This document shows positions 55,418 through 64,000 of a stretch of 64,000 nt of DNA, in pieces. The position numbers and the translations under genes were made by a program. Position 1 is the first letter of the stretch. Each line of letters starts with the position of its first letter. Under the pieces are notes generated by a model. That model worked only from the letters and a program-made list of their open reading frames with translations. It was not told the DNA's origin and did no database searches. Source of the stretch: Pseudomonas putida (GTDB taxonomy: Bacteria > Pseudomonadota > Gammaproteobacteria > Pseudomonadales > Pseudomonadaceae); NCBI RefSeq assembly GCF_025905425.1, contig NZ_CP109603.1, forward strand, positions 5,286,501 through 5,350,500, written 5' to 3'.

Positions 55418-56306
55418 AATCCCACTGCCATTGGCTGGTGGCGACTGCGTCGTGGGCATGCAGGCTTTCTGCATGTTCCACGCGTAGCTTGAATGCAGTC
55501 GCCCATTCCATCTGTCGTAACGATTGGTGCAGCCGTCGTGCGGCGTCTTCGCAGAACATCAGGTTCTGCCCATTGGCTAAAGCGAAAGCCTGTTCGTCCG
55601 CACGCTTAACGGCAGTTTGCACGGCCGTTCCCAGGCTGGCCTCCACACGGTTGATCAACTCAGTGATCGGAAGCTCCAATAAGTTGCGCTTCAAACGCAC
55701 GTGAATCTGCGCGCTGCTGCGCTGGCTATGAGGCGTCGCTACGATCCCCTGGCTGCTGCCCAGCCACTCAAGCACCGTGGCTTTATCTAATGGCAGCTCT
55801 GCAAAATCCGCTTCGAATTGCTGCTGAATCAGCTGCCTTGCAAGGGCGGCCGAGCAGGGGCATGTGGACGAGTAAGGCACAGAAACAAATAGTTCCACGT
55901 GGAACATTTCACTTTCGATCCGCGCGTCGATCGTAATTGGATAACTTTTCCAGCCCGCCAATGGGCTGATCAGGGCCGGTCGTTTCAGCAAATGATCGAA
56001 GGAGAGGCGCAGATAAGCAGCCGTAGAGAGCCCCTCGTGGCTACTCAGAAAGTCAGCCAGTAGCTGACGCATCGCGAGCGGTGTGAGTGGTTGACCTTCG
56101 AGTGATTCCAGTGCCAGGTAAAGGCGTGACATGTGGATGCCGCGTGAGCTGCCGTCCACCAGGCTGACACCTGCGTCCACACGCGCCGCCGCTGTACGCC
56201 CCTCGAATAGCACGGGCAAGGCAATCCCGCACATGCCTACCCAGTTCAAGGGTAAGGCGTGCTGCTGGGCTTGGGCGGCGATATCGGGAAGCTTGAGCTG
56301 GGTCAT
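55401..56306 (-). CDS. folE2: GTP cyclohydrolase FolE2 (type IB)
   Basis: Converts GTP to dihydroneopterin triphosphate, first step of folate synthesis; the IB type works without zinc and is made when zinc is scarce. 301 residues from the ATG at 56306. Family landmarks: GMCGIALPVLF, SRGIHMSRLYLALE, and the active-site Cys/His region VPYSSTCPCSAAL. Contains a parS site, read as FHVE. 24 bp after a small secreted-protein gene, with a Zur-type site upstream of both. Confidence 0.93.
   Translation of the reverse strand: MTQLKLPDIAAQAQQHALPLNWVGMCGIALPVLFEGRTAAARVDAGVSLVDGSSRGIHMSRLYLALESLEGQPLTPLAMRQLLADFLSSHEGLSTAAYLRLSFDHLLKRPALISPLAGWKSYPITIDARIESEMFHVELFVSVPYSSTCPCSAALARQLIQQQFEADFAELPLDKATVLEWLGSSQGIVATPHSQRSSAQIHVRLKRNLLELPITELINRVEASLGTAVQTAVKRADEQAFALANGQNLMFCEDAARRLHQSLRQMEWATAFKLRVEHAESLHAHDAVATSQWQWDFSYAV
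55891..55906. promoter_or_regulatory. parS-like site (one mismatch), inside folE2
   Basis: AGTTCCACGTGGAACA, with the 14-bp palindrome core intact. About 42 kb from oriC on the side opposite the recF parS sites. Confidence 0.88.
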
Positions 56307-56330
56307 GTGTAATTCCAAACAGAAGGTGGT

Positions 56331-56717
56331 TCAGCGGCAACCGCCAATCAAGCTGCAGTGCAGGTTGACGCGCTGCCCGCTGGAACTTGAAACACGGTTC
56401 AAGGTGGTCCAGCCGATGCGACGGCTATAGCCCACCCAAGCTTCGCCATCGCTGGCCAAGCCTGTGTAGAACGTCAACGAACCATAGCGGCTGTTGGTTT
56501 GCGCCCATAAACGCCGGCTCGTGTGCTCATACCCACGCAGATAGAACGTGCTGCCTTCGGTGCGCACACTGTAGTAACTGCCCTTGCCATCCTGGCAGGC
56601 CAACAGGGTTGCACTGCGCGTGCACAGTGCCAACGCGTTGTTTTGTGGCATGGCTAACAGGGTTGAGGGCACGGCCATCAACAGCAACATCACCGCGCGC
56701 TGCGGCTTCATTTTCAT
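56331..56717 (-). CDS. Small secreted cysteine-containing protein in the Zur divergon, unknown function
   Basis: 128 residues with a signal peptide (MKMKPQRAVMLLLMAVPSTLLA). The mature part has four Cys (ALCTRSATLLAC and NLHCSLIGGC), enough for two disulfides, and many Ser, Tyr and Arg. I do not recognise the family. It is the first gene before folE2 and is 44 bp from a Zur-like palindrome, so it is probably made under zinc limitation. Start may be 56717 or the ATG at 56711. Confidence 0.75.
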   Translation of the reverse strand: MKMKPQRAVMLLLMAVPSTLLAMPQNNALALCTRSATLLACQDGKGSYYSVRTEGSTFYLRGYEHTSRRLWAQTNSRYGSLTFYTGLASDGEAWVGYSRRIGWTTLNRVSSSSGQRVNLHCSLIGGCR

Positions 56718-56760
56718 TTCCGGTGATCACTCTGCGACGAGAACAGCTTGGCGAAATTGT

Positions 56761-56779
56761 ATTGTTACTTTATAACATT
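56761..56779. promoter_or_regulatory. Zur box between the folE2 and cobW operons
   Basis: ATTGTTACTTTATAACATT: TGTTA-N5-TAACA, matching the gammaproteobacterial Zur consensus TGTTATANTATAACA at 12 of 14 specified positions. It is central in the 107-bp gap between two divergent operons whose genes (folE2, cobW, DUF1826) are known members of Zur regulons. Confidence 0.85.
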
Positions 56780-56824
56780 ATGCAATGCATCGTTTCGAAT
56801 GCGTCTGCCTGAAGAGGTTTCGCC

Positions 56825-58033
56825 ATGCCCACCCGTCTCCCCGTTACCGTGCTGTCTGGCTTCCTTGGCGCCGGCAAGAGCACCCTGCTCAATCACGTGC
56901 TGCGTAACCGCGACAACCTGCGCGTCGCAGTGATCGTCAACGACATGAGTGAAATCAACATTGATGCCAGCGAGGTCCAGCGCAACGTGAGCCTCAACCG
57001 CGCTGAAGAAAAGCTGGTGGAGATGAGCAACGGTTGCATCTGCTGCACCCTGCGCGAAGACCTGCTTGAAGAAGTTGCGCGGCTGGCTGAGGAGGGGCGC
57101 TTCGATTACCTGTTGATCGAGTCCACCGGGATCTCGGAGCCGCTGCCGGTGGCCGAGACGTTTACCTTTCGCGATGAGCAAGGTCGCAGCCTCAGCGACA
57201 TGGCACGCCTCGATACCATGGTCACCGTGGTCGATGGCCTGAACTTTCTTCGCGATTACCAGGCGGCAGACAGCCTGGCGAGCCGTGGCGAGACACTGGG
57301 TGAGGACGATGAGCGTTCGATCAGCGACCTGCTGATCGAGCAGGTCGAGTTCGCCGATGTGCTGTTGTTGAGCAAGATCGACCTGATCAGCCAGCACGAA
57401 CGGGAAGAGCTGACCGCCATTCTGCGCAGCCTCAACGCCAGGGCTCAGATCGTGCCCATGGTCATGGGCGAGGTGCCGCTGGCGCGTATCCTCGACACCG
57501 GCCTGTTCGACTTCGACCAAGCCGCGCAGGCACCCGGTTGGCTGCAGGAATTACGCGGCGAGCATGTACCGGAAACCGAAGAGTACGGCATCGCCGCCAG
57601 CACTTGGCAGGCCCGGCGTCCGCTTCATCCACAGCGCTTTTTTGACTTTATCCACAAGCCCTGGACTAACGGCCGGCTGCTGCGTTCGAAGGGGTTTTTC
57701 TGGTTGGCCAGCAAGTATCAAGAAGCCGGTAGCTGGTCGCAGGCAGGGGGCATGATGCGGCATGGCATGGCCGGTCGCTGGTGGCGATTCGTGCCACGTG
57801 AACATTGGCCGCAGGATGTGGATAACTCCGAGGCGATATTGAAGCACTGGACCGTCGAGACGGGTGACTGCCGCCAGGAACTGGTGTTCATCGGGCAGAA
57901 TATCGACTTCGAAAAGTTATCCACAGAGCTTGAAGCGTGCCTGTTGACGGATGAAGAAATGGACCTTGGGCCGATGGGCTGGCTACGCCTGGACGATCCA
58001 TTCGGCCCCTGGCACGAGGAGGCGGCAGCATGA
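56825..58033 (+). CDS. CobW/ZNG1-family GTPase (zinc metallochaperone)
   Basis: 402-residue COG0523 GTPase. Walker [17 protein letters not shown], the metal-binding GCICC in [12 protein letters not shown], Walker [23 protein letters not shown]-like LSKIDL, and a C-terminal CobW_C domain ([19 protein letters not shown]). Family members deliver Zn to chosen proteins in zinc limitation. Behind a Zur box; overlaps the DUF1826 gene by 4 bp. Carries three perfect DnaA boxes (57648, 57817, 57917). Confidence 0.93.
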   Translation: MPTRLPVTVLSGFLGAGKSTLLNHVLRNRDNLRVAVIVNDMSEINIDASEVQRNVSLNRAEEKLVEMSNGCICCTLREDLLEEVARLAEEGRFDYLLIESTGISEPLPVAETFTFRDEQGRSLSDMARLDTMVTVVDGLNFLRDYQAADSLASRGETLGEDDERSISDLLIEQVEFADVLLLSKIDLISQHEREELTAILRSLNARAQIVPMVMGEVPLARILDTGLFDFDQAAQAPGWLQELRGEHVPETEEYGIAASTWQARRPLHPQRFFDFIHKPWTNGRLLRSKGFFWLASKYQEAGSWSQAGGMMRHGMAGRWWRFVPREHWPQDVDNSEAILKHWTVETGDCRQELVFIGQNIDFEKLSTELEACLLTDEEMDLGPMGWLRLDDPFGPWHEEAAA

Positions 58034-59510
58034 ACCTCGCCCCCAGGCCTGTGGATATCTTTCAGGTGTTTGGTGATTCGCCGCAGGTGCTGACCGACGT
58101 TCTGCAGGACGGTGTGAACCTGGCGGTGTGGCGTCGGCGCTTGCCAGCGCAGTTGGAAGATTTTGCACAGTTGGTCATCAGCCTCGGCCAGCCTTTGGCT
58201 GACCAGCGCGTGATCGATGTGGACGAGCAGCAGATGCCGGTGTTTACCGACCTGCTGCGCGAAGCTGCCGACCTGCAGGGCTATGAAAGCTTCGTCGCCG
58301 ATGTGGCCTGGCTGGTAGCCGCCTATACCTGCCTGCTCGGCGCACGCCGGGTGGGCTTGCGCCTGCGTGTGCTGCAAGGGCCGATGTGCCCAAGGTTCCA
58401 TGTGGACCACGTGCCGCTGCGCCTGCTCACCAGCTATGCGGGCCCCGGCAGCGAATGGCTGGAAGAAGGCGCGCTAGATCGGCGCGAATTGCACCAGGCC
58501 ATCCCCCCTGTGGATAACATCCGGTGCCTGCAGGCGGGGGAAGTGGCCGTGCTCAAAGGCGAAAAGTGGCAGGGCAACGAGGGTACCGGGCTGGTGCATC
58601 GCTCGCCATCCGGGCGGCAAGGGCGCTTGTTGCTGAGCCTTGACTGGTTGGCGTGACGGCGCATAGTGAGGCTCACATCCAGCCTGAAGTCATGCCATGT
58701 TGCAGAACATTCCTACCCACGTGATCGCCGGCCCACTGGGGGCCGGCAAGACCACGCTGATCCGTCATTTGCTGGCGCAGCGCCCCGCAGACGAACGGTG
58801 GGCCGTGTTGATCAATGAGTTCGGCCTGGTAGGGCTCGACGCCGCGTTGCTAAGCCGCGACGAGGACGGTATCGCTATCGGCGAGGTTGCAGGGGGGTGC
58901 CTGTGCTGTGTCAACGGCATGCCGTTTCAGGTTGGCCTGGGGCGGCTGCTGCGCAAGGCACGGCCTGATCGGCTGTTCATCGAGCCATCCGGCCTTGGTC
59001 ATCCGTTGCAGTTGCTCACTCAACTCAAGCAGGCCCCTTGGGCTGGAGTGCTGACAATCCAGCCACTTCTGATGGTTGTGGACGCTCAGAAAATGGTACG
59101 GGGCGAGGCACTCCCAGAGGCTCAATTGCAGGCTTTTGATGCGTCTGAGACGGTAGTTTTCAACAAATCAGAGCGTGTGGATGAATATCATAGGTTGTTG
59201 ATAACTAAGAAATTTCAAAAAAAAGTTATCCTCTGGACAAGCCAGGGAGTGTTGCCCCTTTCGCAGCTTCCAATTTCATCCACAGGGGGTATTTCGTCCC
59301 CAGATGTGGATAACAGGATTGTCGACAATCTTGGAATTGCGCCTGCAACCCTATGGAATAAGCCTGATGAGCCAATCTGCAGTGCGCAGCAAGGGGAGGG
59401 TGGTTGGAGTATTGGCTGGCGCTGGCATCCCAGTCAGCAATTTTATCCACAACGCTTATTAGCGTTTTTGCACGCCTGGCCGTGGCGCCGTGCGAAGGGA
59501 GTTATCCACA
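57648..59510. other. DnaA-box cluster within the cobW-DUF1826-cobW2 operon
   Basis: Seven perfect TTATCCACA boxes in 1.9 kb: 57648 (+), 57817 (-), 57917 (+), 58509 (-), 59304 (-), 59443 (+), 59502 (+). One-mismatch boxes at 59176, 59196 and 59276 surround an AT-rich tract at about 59195-59230. The density is far above chance (about one per 130 kb per 9-mer on both strands at even composition). Possible DnaA titration or regulatory region. Confidence 0.65.
58030..58656 (+). CDS. DUF1826 protein of the zinc-starvation operon
   Basis: 208 residues starting with an ATGA overlap to cobW. DUF1826 is typical next to cobW in pseudomonad Zur regulons. The stretch [14 protein letters not shown], together with GLVHRSP, looks like a His-x-Asp...His metal site of a cupin or 2-oxoglutarate-dependent oxygenase, but that is only a similarity of pattern. 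Carries a perfect DnaA box at 58509. Confidence 0.82.
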   Translation: MNLAPRPVDIFQVFGDSPQVLTDVLQDGVNLAVWRRRLPAQLEDFAQLVISLGQPLADQRVIDVDEQQMPVFTDLLREAADLQGYESFVADVAWLVAAYTCLLGARRVGLRLRVLQGPMCPRFHVDHVPLRLLTSYAGPGSEWLEEGALDRRELHQAIPPVDNIRCLQAGEVAVLKGEKWQGNEGTGLVHRSPSGRQGRLLLSLDWLA

Positions 59511-59668
59511 CAGGCCAAGGCTGGCAGTCTTTCAATGGGCTGGACGGGGTGTTACCGGACTGGCAGCCGAGCGACTGGCGCAGGGATACGCGCATCGAGT
59601 TGATTTTTGATCAAGCTCAACCGCGACCGGCCCTGGAGGCCGGTTTGAAGGAATGCCTTATTCGCTGA
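58697..59668 (+). CDS. Second CobW-family GTPase
   Basis: 323-residue COG0523 protein, distinct from the first. Walker A AGPLGAGKTTLIRHLL, metal motif GCLCC in GGCLCCVNGMPF, LFIEPSGLGHPLQLL, NKSE-type FNKSERVDE, and a short C-terminal domain with HAWPWRRAKGVIHTGQGWQ. The middle part (about 59150-59320) is unusually AT-rich against its neighbours. Carries three perfect DnaA boxes (59304, 59443, 59502). Third gene of the operon, 40 bp after DUF1826. Confidence 0.88.
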   Translation: MLQNIPTHVIAGPLGAGKTTLIRHLLAQRPADERWAVLINEFGLVGLDAALLSRDEDGIAIGEVAGGCLCCVNGMPFQVGLGRLLRKARPDRLFIEPSGLGHPLQLLTQLKQAPWAGVLTIQPLLMVVDAQKMVRGEALPEAQLQAFDASETVVFNKSERVDEYHRLLITKKFQKKVILWTSQGVLPLSQLPISSTGGISSPDVDNRIVDNLGIAPATLWNKPDEPICSAQQGEGGWSIGWRWHPSQQFYPQRLLAFLHAWPWRRAKGVIHTGQGWQSFNGLDGVLPDWQPSDWRRDTRIELIFDQAQPRPALEAGLKECLIR

Positions 59669-60061
59669 TCAGTTGCGCCAGCGGTTGTGCTCCTGACGCC
59701 ACTGCTGCATCTCGATCACATTGTCGGTGCGTGGGGGCGTCTTGATCTCGAACGGGTAGGGCGCCAGTTCGATCTGCACGCTGTGGGCACCGAACTGGGT
59801 GACGGTGCCTGGGTGGCGCTGCTCACCCGTTACGGTGAACTCGAAGGCATAGATGCGCGCCAGGCGCTTTTTGCCATTGGCGTCACGCACAAAGGCGATG
59901 CGCTTGAGGGCGACGGCATCGTCCAGCAGTTCGAGGTCGAGCTTGGCGCAATGCTGCTTGACCCGCTCCAGGGCTTTCTCGCGCAACCCATGGTTGTGCC
60001 ACAACCAAGCGCCTGCCGTGGCTACCAGCATCAGGACGAAGAGATTCTCCAGGGTCAACAT
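59669..60061 (-). CDS. DUF3301 small membrane-anchored protein
   Basis: 130 residues from the ATG at 60061, with GGAG 9 bp upstream; the longer open frame begins with TTG at 60076. N-terminal membrane helix [20 protein letters not shown], then a soluble domain with [28 protein letters not shown] and [15 protein letters not shown], as in DUF3301. Function unknown. Divergent from pdxY over 120 bp. Confidence 0.8.
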   Translation of the reverse strand: MLTLENLFVLMLVATAGAWLWHNHGLREKALERVKQHCAKLDLELLDDAVALKRIAFVRDANGKKRLARIYAFEFTVTGEQRHPGTVTQFGAHSVQIELAPYPFEIKTPPRTDNVIEMQQWRQEHNRWRN

Positions 60062-60181
60062 TTGCGTATGCTCCAAACAGGTCGAACCAGCTTAACTGCG
60101 TCCCTGGCCTGTCGTACAGGTGGCAATCGAGTTCATACTGCGCTGCGCACAATCCTTGAAACAGCTTTGGAAATCTCCCGC

Positions 60182-61054
60182 ATGAAACGTACCCCGCACC
60201 TGCTCGCCATCCAGTCACATGTGGTGTTCGGCCACGCCGGAAACAGCGCCGCGGTGTTTCCCATGCAGCGTATTGGGGTCAATGTCTGGCCGCTCAATAC
60301 CGTGCAGTTCTCCAATCACACTCAGTATGGCCAGTGGGCAGGCGAAGTGCTTGCTCCAGCGCAAATTCCTGCGTTGGTGGAAGGCATTTCCAACATCGGC
60401 GAGTTGGGCCACTGCGATGCGGTGCTGTCTGGCTACCTGGGCAGTGCTGAACAAGGGCGGGCGATTCTGGCTGGGGTCGAACGCATCAAGGCGGTAAACC
60501 CCAAGGCGTTGTACCTGTGCGATCCGGTCATGGGCCATCCGGAGAAAGGCTGCATCGTGCCGCAGGAGGTCAGCGAGTTTCTGCTCGACGAAGCGGCTGC
60601 CAGGGCTGACATCCTCTGCCCTAATCAGTTGGAGCTGGACAGCTTCTGCGGCCGCCGCGCGCAGTCGCTGGAAGATTGCGTGCAGATGGCGCGTAGCTTG
60701 CTCGAACGCGGGCCGCAGGTAGTGTTGGTCAAGCACCTGGCCTACCCCGGGCGTGCCGATGACCAGTTCGAGATGCTGCTGGTGAGCGCTGAACAAAGCT
60801 GGCACCTGCGCCGCCCACTGCTGGCGTTTCCGCGTCAACCGGTGGGGGTGGGCGACCTGACGTCGGGCCTGTTCCTGGCCCGCGTACTGCTTGGGGACAA
60901 CTGGCTGCAGGCGTTCGAGTTTACCGCCGCGGCGGTGCATGAAGTGCTGCTCGAAACACAGGCCAGCGCCAGCTACGAATTGCAGCTGGTACGGGCCCAG
61001 GATCGCATTGCCCACCCGCGCGTGCGCTTCGAGGCGCAGCGCCTGGCGTTTTAA
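60182..61054 (+). CDS. pdxY: Pyridoxal kinase PdxY
   Basis: Phosphorylates pyridoxal to pyridoxal 5'-phosphate (salvage). 290 residues from the ATG at 60182. Ribokinase fold: [57 protein letters not shown], and the anion hole [14 protein letters not shown] near the end. Overlaps the end of the convergent thioesterase gene by 4 bp. Confidence 0.96.
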   Translation: MKRTPHLLAIQSHVVFGHAGNSAAVFPMQRIGVNVWPLNTVQFSNHTQYGQWAGEVLAPAQIPALVEGISNIGELGHCDAVLSGYLGSAEQGRAILAGVERIKAVNPKALYLCDPVMGHPEKGCIVPQEVSEFLLDEAAARADILCPNQLELDSFCGRRAQSLEDCVQMARSLLERGPQVVLVKHLAYPGRADDQFEMLLVSAEQSWHLRRPLLAFPRQPVGVGDLTSGLFLARVLLGDNWLQAFEFTAAAVHEVLLETQASASYELQLVRAQDRIAHPRVRFEAQRLAF

Positions 61055-61536
61055 ATGGCGTCGGTTTTCAGGTCCTGGTAGCGCTTTTCCAGCTCTTGGC
61101 GAATTTGCCTGCGTTGCTGGCCCTGCAGGAACCGGCGCTTCTCCTCGCTGCTGTGCGGCTGGCGCGGCGGCACCGCCACCGGGCGGCGGTTGTCATCGAC
61201 CGCCACCATGGTGAAGAAACAGCTGTTGGAGTGACGCACGGAACGCTCCCGGATGTTCTCCGTCACCACCTTGATGCCCACCTCCATCGAGGTGTTGCCG
61301 GTGTAGTTGACCGATGCGAGGAATGTCACCAGTTCGCCGACGTGCACGGGTTCGCGGAAGATTACCTGGTCGACCGACAGGGTCACCACGTAACTGCCGG
61401 CGTAACGGCTTGCGCACGCATAGGCGACTTCATCCAGGTATTTGAGCAGGGTGCCGCCATGCACGTTGCCGGAGAAGTTGGCCATGTCCGGGGTCATCAG
61501 GACGGTCATGCTCAGCTGGGCGTTTCCAGGTTCCAT
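61051..61536 (-). CDS. Acyl-CoA thioesterase (hot-dog fold, YciA/cytosolic type)
   Basis: 161 residues from the ATG at 61536; the frame is open to 61587. Single hot-dog domain with [34 protein letters not shown], where the Asp and the HGG are typical, [23 protein letters not shown], and [12 protein letters not shown] basic C-terminal tail ([23 protein letters not shown]) is typical. Hydrolyses medium or long acyl-CoA; the exact range is unknown. Confidence 0.9.
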   Translation of the reverse strand: MEPGNAQLSMTVLMTPDMANFSGNVHGGTLLKYLDEVAYACASRYAGSYVVTLSVDQVIFREPVHVGELVTFLASVNYTGNTSMEVGIKVVTENIRERSVRHSNSCFFTMVAVDDNRRPVAVPPRQPHSSEEKRRFLQGQQRRQIRQELEKRYQDLKTDAI

Positions 61537-61857
61537 AGTGTGCTCACGGTGAGGTTGCGCTGAATCGGGGCGGGTATCTGCAGACACTTCTGTTTCCCCT
61601 TTTTGAGTTTGCCTTCCTGGTACGGGACGTTGGCTGACGCTCCATCGTCACGCTGATCACGCCATCGGCAGCGGTTAACCTGCCGATCTGTTTCTACATA
61701 TTGCACCGACGTTACGCGGCGGGGTGCGATGTTAACCTGAGTACGCCCATGCAACATGGGCTTTCCTGCATTCAATACAGTATGTACTTGCTGCTCGCTC
61801 GGTTTGCCTTGGCAGAGGAGCGGTCTGCCCGGGCATCGAGAAAAGGAGTATCGCGCC
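61537..61857. other. 321-bp gap between thioesterase and antiporter genes
   Basis: No gene recognised. It contains the promoter region of the divergent antiporter gene; CTGCATTCAATACAG (61767-61781) is an imperfect dyad without a known match. Confidence 0.4.
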
Positions 61858-63618
61858 ATGCATGCCATCAGCTTCATCCAGGACCTGGCAGTGATCATGC
61901 TGGTTGCCGGGGTGGTCACGATTCTCTTCCACCGCCTCAAGCAGCCCGTCGTGTTGGGCTACATCGTCGCCGGCTTCATCATTGGCCCGCACACCCCGCC
62001 GTTTGGCCTGATCCACGATGAAGACACCATCAAGACCCTGGCTGAGCTGGGGGTGATATTCCTGATGTTCTGCCTGGGGCTTGAGTTCAGCTTGCGCAAG
62101 CTGTTCAAGGTCGGCGCCACAGCGTTCATCGCGGCGTTCCTGGAAATCGTGCTGATGATCTGGATCGGTTTCGAGATCGGTCGCTGGTTCGGTTGGAACA
62201 CCATGGATTCGCTGTTCCTCGGCGCCATCCTGGCGATCTCCTCGACCACCATCATCGTCAAGGCGCTCAACGACCTGAAGATGAAGAACGAGCGCTTTGC
62301 CCAGCTGATTTTCGGCGTACTGATCGTCGAGGATATTCTCGGTATCGGCATCATTGCCTTGCTGTCCGGCATCGCTGTCAGCGGCACGGTCAGCTCTGGC
62401 GAAGTGTTTTCCACGGTCGGCAAGCTGTCGCTGTTCATGATCGTCGCGCTGGTCATTGGCATCTTGCTGGTGCCGCGGCTGTTGGCCTATGTGGCCAAAT
62501 TCGAGAGCAACGAGATGTTGCTGATCACCGTGCTGGGCCTGTGTTTCGGGTTCTGCCTGCTGGTGGTGAAGCTGGAATACAGCATGGTCCTGGGCGCCTT
62601 CCTGATTGGCGCGATCATGGCCGAGTCGCGCCAGTTGCTGAAGATCGAGCAACTGATCGAGCCCGTACGCGACCTGTTCAGCGCCATTTTCTTTGTCGCC
62701 ATCGGCCTGATGATCGACCCTCAGGTACTGATCGACTACGCCTGGCCGATCGTGGTCATCACCTTGGCCGTGGTGCTGGGCAAGATGCTGTCCTGTGGCA
62801 TGGGGGCGTTTATCGCGGGCAATGATGGCCGCACTTCGCTGCGTGTCGGCATGGGGCTTTCCCAGATCGGCGAGTTCTCGTTCATCATCGCCGCGCTGGG
62901 CATGACCCTGCAGGTCACCAGTGATTTCCTCTATCCGGTGGCTGTGGCTGTTTCGGCAATCACCACACTGCTGACGCCTTATCTGATCCGCGCGGCCGCC
63001 CCCCTGTCGTTGAAGCTGGGCAATGTGGTGCCAAGCCGTCTGGCGCGTGTGCTGTCGCTGTATGGCGAGTGGCTGCGCAACATCCAGCCGCAGGGTGAGG
63101 GGGCCATGCTGGCGGCAATGATCCGGCGCATCCTGTTGCAGGTTGGCGTGAATCTGGCGCTGGTGATCGCCATCTTCTTCAGCGGTGGTTACTTCGCTGG
63201 GCGCATTGGCAACTGGCTCAGTGAGTGGGTCACCGATGTCAGCCAGCAGAAGGCTGTGATCTGGGGGGCGGCACTGCTGCTGTCACTGCCGTTCCTGATT
63301 GCGGCGTATCGCAAGCTCAAGGCGCTGTCGATGCTGCTGGCGGAAATGGGCGTGAAGCCTGAAATGGCGGGGCGTCACACCCAGCGTGTGCGCCGAGTGA
63401 TTGCCGAGGTGATCCCACTGCTGTCGCTGCTGGTGATCTTCCTGCTGCTGTCGGCGCTGTCGGCGAGCATCCTGCCCACCAGTGAGTTGCTATTGGTGAT
63501 TGCAGTGGTGGCGGCGGTGGTGGTGGCTGTGCTGTGGCGATGGTTCATCCGCGTGCATACACGCATGCAGATTGCCTTGCTGGAGACGTTGGAGAACAGC
63601 CGCGAGAACACGCACTGA
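61858..63618 (+). CDS. Monovalent cation:proton antiporter, CPA2 (KefB/YbaL-like without TrkA domain)
   Basis: 586 residues from the ATG at 61858 (AAAAGGAG); the frame is open to 61756. About twelve membrane helices: LAVIMLVAGVVTILFHRL, KQPVVLGYIVAGFIIGPHTPP, ELGVIFLMFCLGLEFSLRKL, then the CPA2 landmarks FGVLIVEDILGIG, GAFLIGAIMAESR and GLSQIGEFSFIIAALG. No NAD-binding RCK domain at the C-terminus, only two more helices, so it is not gated like KefB/C. Ion (K+ or Na+) unknown. Confidence 0.9.
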   Translation: MHAISFIQDLAVIMLVAGVVTILFHRLKQPVVLGYIVAGFIIGPHTPPFGLIHDEDTIKTLAELGVIFLMFCLGLEFSLRKLFKVGATAFIAAFLEIVLMIWIGFEIGRWFGWNTMDSLFLGAILAISSTTIIVKALNDLKMKNERFAQLIFGVLIVEDILGIGIIALLSGIAVSGTVSSGEVFSTVGKLSLFMIVALVIGILLVPRLLAYVAKFESNEMLLITVLGLCFGFCLLVVKLEYSMVLGAFLIGAIMAESRQLLKIEQLIEPVRDLFSAIFFVAIGLMIDPQVLIDYAWPIVVITLAVVLGKMLSCGMGAFIAGNDGRTSLRVGMGLSQIGEFSFIIAALGMTLQVTSDFLYPVAVAVSAITTLLTPYLIRAAAPLSLKLGNVVPSRLARVLSLYGEWLRNIQPQGEGAMLAAMIRRILLQVGVNLALVIAIFFSGGYFAGRIGNWLSEWVTDVSQQKAVIWGAALLLSLPFLIAAYRKLKALSMLLAEMGVKPEMAGRHTQRVRRVIAEVIPLLSLLVIFLLLSALSASILPTSELLLVIAVVAAVVVAVLWRWFIRVHTRMQIALLETLENSRENTH

Positions 63619-63679
63619 GGAGGTAATGCCTTCTGCGCAAGATTTCACCGTCGTCCGAGGGGATGGAGCGGTAGCGATG

Positions 63680-63712
63680 TCGCCAGGCGCAGAAAGCCTG
63701 GCGATTTTAATC
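63680..63712 (+). terminator. Rho-independent terminator after the antiporter gene
   Basis: TCGCCAGGC / GCCTGGCGA stem with a 7-base loop, followed by TTTTAAT. Confidence 0.8.
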
Positions 63713-63772
63713 GCATTAATGGCTTTGAGCCATTATTTTACCTGTCGATATTTTGCAGCTTTGTAGGAACGA

Positions 63773-64000
63773 TCAGCTTTCCAGCCAGACGTCCCGCGCC
63801 CAGTGCCATACCGATTCCCAGCTGTCTTCACCGACGATTTCATCTTCGGCATCCCACAGCACTACCGTGCCGTCTTCCTCGACGCAGTAATAATTATCAC
63901 CGTCCTGGCAAATCGGGATGAGGTCGCGTGGCACGCCGGCATCCCAGGCATTGGATGCTACGTCCGGCAGGTAGGTATGCGATTGCGGGTCGGTGATCGT
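63773..64000 (-). CDS. SMI1/KNR4-like protein, C-terminal end only
   Basis: The last 76 codons of a minus-strand gene whose start lies outside the window. The visible part (ending VWHWARDVWLES) contains LIPICQDGDNYYCVEEDGTVVLWDAEDE, the typical end of SMI1/KNR4/SUKH-fold proteins, which often act as immunity proteins or scaffold proteins. Acidic and Trp-rich. Role unknown. Confidence 0.7.
   Translation of the reverse strand, partial: TITDPQSHTYLPDVASNAWDAGVPRDLIPICQDGDNYYCVEEDGTVVLWDAEDEIVGEDSWESVWHWARDVWLES

Noticed and set aside
57794..57810. Additional parS at TGCCACGTGAACATTGG
   Set aside because: Only CCACGTG is shared; the flanking palindrome bases do not match.
61767..61781. Possible LexA box before the antiporter gene
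   Set aside because: CTG-N9-CAG has the wrong spacing for LexA, and the core lacks the TATATA-like centre.

Overview
The window is the replication-origin region of a Pseudomonas chromosome, most likely of the P. putida group. The evidence is the gene order gyrB-recF-dnaN-dnaA | oriC | rpmH-rnpA-yidD-yidC-mnmE-mnmG-rsmG-parA-parB-atpIBEFHAGDC-glmU-(DeoR)-glmS, the high-GC codon use, DnaA boxes of the form TTATCCACA, parS sites of the form GTTCCACGTGGAAC, a P. putida-type REP hairpin, and protein lengths that match P. putida as I remember them (GyrB 806, YidC 560, CfaB 394, Cls 479, PdxY 290 residues). No tRNA, rRNA, CRISPR array or intact insertion sequence is visible.

Layout. 1-2.5 kb: a GMC oxidoreductase cut by the window edge and a divergent LysR regulator. 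2.5-7.1 kb: a sulfide/persulfide oxidation operon (persulfide dioxygenase, type II sulfide:quinone oxidoreductase, TauE exporter) facing a FisR-type sigma54 activator, with a recognisable -24/-12 promoter and an upstream palindromic activator site. 7.2-13.4 kb: gyrB, recF, dnaN and dnaA on the minus strand, with two parS sites inside recF. 13.4-14.0 kb: oriC. 14.0-34.2 kb: plus-strand housekeeping genes (ribosomal protein L34, RNase P protein, membrane insertase, tRNA modification, chromosome segregation, the complete F1Fo ATP synthase operon, UDP-GlcNAc synthesis). A second DnaA-box/AT-rich module, similar in layout to oriC, lies before mnmG.

34.2-50.4 kb: an accessory block starting at the glmS attTn7 position. 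It holds an Aot-like amino-acid ABC transporter operon with a deacylase and an RpiR regulator, a fungal-like tyrosinase next to a DUF2182 membrane protein, and an uncharacterised ring-catabolism cluster (AAHS transporter, TIM-barrel enzyme, two KstD-like flavoproteins, IclR regulator, shikimate-dehydrogenase-like enzyme). Three of the cluster's promoters share a GGAA-N5-TTCC palindrome. I found no perfect DnaA box in this block, unlike the core on its left and the cobW genes on its right.

50.4-64 kb: lpd3, cfaB, cls, a DUF3617 protein, then a Zur-type zinc-starvation divergon (folE2 and a small secreted protein against cobW-DUF1826-cobW2), DUF3301, pdxY, an acyl-CoA thioesterase, a CPA2 antiporter and the end of a SMI1/KNR4-like gene. 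The cobW operon carries seven perfect DnaA boxes in 1.9 kb, the most unexpected signal in the window. A third parS lies in folE2.
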